Assembly (NCBI GenBank): GCA_003508835.1
Contig: PUFA01000068.1
Coordinates: 3,286,001-3,350,000 of the forward strand
Length of the DNA stretch: 64,000 nt
Direction of reading: 5' to 3'
Source: Eonycteris spelaea
Lineage: Eukaryota > Chordata > Mammalia > Chiroptera > Pteropodidae
Part shown: positions 62,425 to 64,000 of the stretch, in pieces
Layout of the letters: the number at the start of each line of letters is the position of its first letter
How positions within the stretch are numbered: the stretch's first letter is position 1
Made by a program: the position numbers and the translations under genes
Notes under the pieces: generated by a model
What the model saw: the letters and a program-made list of their open reading frames with translations, nothing else
Database searches by the model: none
Told to the model about the DNA's origin: nothing

Positions 62425-62615
62425 GAACAGTGGTTTTCAACTTTGGTCACACATTAGAATCTCTTGGATGCTTTGAAAATCCAGCAGCCCAGACAATATC
62501 CCAGGTCTATAACGTGAGCATCTCTATGGTTGTGCCCCAGGTGCCACCTGGGTTAAACAAATTTCTCAGGTGATTCCAACAAGCAGCCAATGATTGCAAC
62601 AGTGGATTACAGAAG
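62425..62615. mobile_element. hAT-type element (MER5/MER63-like)
   Basis: It begins ACAGTGGTTTTCAACTTTGG with 'cacacattagaatctcttggatgctttg'. After a 'cagcccagacaatatcccagg' centre it has 'aaatttctcaggtgattccaacaagcagcc'. This is the mirrored layout of short hAT-Charlie elements (CAGTGGTTCTCAA... ends). The family is uncertain. Confidence 0.65.
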
Positions 62616-62699
62616 AAGTATGTTAAAATAGCCAGATAAATTGAGGAAAATTCATATGTGTATATTTGGTTGTATGTGTATATTTGGTTATGTAGAGAG

Positions 62700-62900
62700 A
62701 AGAAAATGTATAGTATAATGATTAAGAGCAATGATCTGAAGGAGACACCTTGAATTGAATCTCGATTCTGCCACTTGGTTTGGGCAAGTCACGAAATTTC
62801 TCTGTGCCTCAGTCTTCTCATTAGCAAGTTTCTACCTTATAGCTTTGTTGAGAGACTTAAATGTAAAATACTAGGAACAGTATCTGGATGAGTCCTCATT
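62700..62900 (+). repeat. MIR SINE
   Basis: It starts 'gtatagtataatgattaagagcaatgatctg' and continues 'ttgaatctcgattctgccactt', 'tgggcaagtcacgaaatttctctgtgcctcag'. The 5' end and core are well kept. Confidence 0.85.
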
Positions 62901-63579
62901 GTATATTGAACATATATACTGAAAGCATAATTGATCTATTATACACTTTTAATCATCTTAACTATGGTTAAGTCACTTAATTGTTGATTTCACCATTTAG
63001 CCATATTCAGTCTCAAAGTGGCCGAATTGCATGGGCAGACAAACCATTGGTCAGTTTTCCATATCCTCTCTGTATTTGTGTAGATCAGTAAAAATCGCTC
63101 AATAGGATAATAACAGTAAACGAACAATTGAGCTAACAGGGAAGCAAAACACAACAGCAACTAAAATTTAGCGAAGAACTTTAGAAAAAAAAAGACATTT
63201 ATGATTCCCAAGAAGAAATGTTCCAGATAAAGAGATAAACCTAGCAAGGACCTTGCTAATTTAGGAGATAGTCTGGGGACAGGGAAAGGAGAGCAAAAAG
63301 AAAAGAGAATCAGATACTTTTTGCAAAACAAAGAGGTTAGAAAGCATACAAGATTGGAAATTGTATCTCAAATAGTTTTTTTATAGTCCAAATTCTTAAA
63401 ACTTAAGTAATGTAAAGTATATTCTTTTAGGTTTTGAATATGTAAGAATGCACTTTTAATTTATTTTAGACAAATTACATTTCATTCTATAATGCATCTA
63501 AAAATTTTTAAATAATCTATTATAGCCATCATTTTGATATTTAAAAATAACCAAACAATAATTTACTGAGCTCTCGTTC

Positions 63580-63979
<400 letters not shown>

Positions 63980-64000
63980 TTACTATAATCTACACTTCTC

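Overview
The window is nuclear DNA of a placental mammal: AT-rich, gene-poor, intron-dominated and full of decayed MIR, L2, hAT, MaLR and L1 copies. I see no Alu, B1/B2 or other abundant young lineage-specific SINE. The 3' end of the sense L1 near 36 kb has the wording I associate with laurasiatherian L1s, so a laurasiatherian is my best guess, held weakly. No bacterial, phage or CRISPR content is present.

Two convergent protein-coding genes are cut by the window. From 1 to about 27.7 kb on the + strand lies the 3' third of PICALM, the clathrin/AP-2/PIP2-binding endocytic adaptor. Constitutive exons are at 5811-5918, 7751-7882, 7975-8005, 8179-8278, 12494-12553, 14055-14159 and 26318-26332 (the terminal ...IQFM), followed by about 1.35 kb of 3'UTR ending near an AATAAA at 27656. 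All splice sites are GT-AG and all phases join without a break. Three further phase-compatible exons look alternative: an 81-nt cassette (1572-1652), a 24-nt microexon encoding NGMHFPQY (11093-11116), and an exon (25028-25130) that replaces the IQFM end with a 30-residue tail containing a DPF motif and ending in EDFL, much like the C terminus of the paralogue AP180/SNAP91.

From about 50.1 kb to the right edge, on the - strand, lie the last six coding exons of CCDC83, a coiled-coil protein of unknown biochemical role. These are 63818-63909, 61940-62008, 57132-57253, 53737-53816, 53000-53202 and 50595-50756, again with unbroken phase.

The 22 kb between the two gene ends is mostly transposon debris. 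It holds one LTR (about 30.75-31.39 kb), an internally deleted sense L1 (32.9-36.1 kb), a composite L1 5'/3' remnant with a DNA-transposon remnant inside (36.8-37.6 kb), and a stack of antisense L1s (42.2-49.9 kb). A solo-LTR-like element with four CCAAT boxes and a TATA box interrupts that stack, and a 140-nt polypyrimidine tract lies inside it. The stretch 28.7-30.4 kb holds the longest open frame (199 codons, - strand) and I could not assign it.

I found no new biological system. The most informative signal is the set of three alternative PICALM exons that would change its endocytic C terminus. Repeat family names are from memory of consensus sequences, and most repeat boundaries are approximate.
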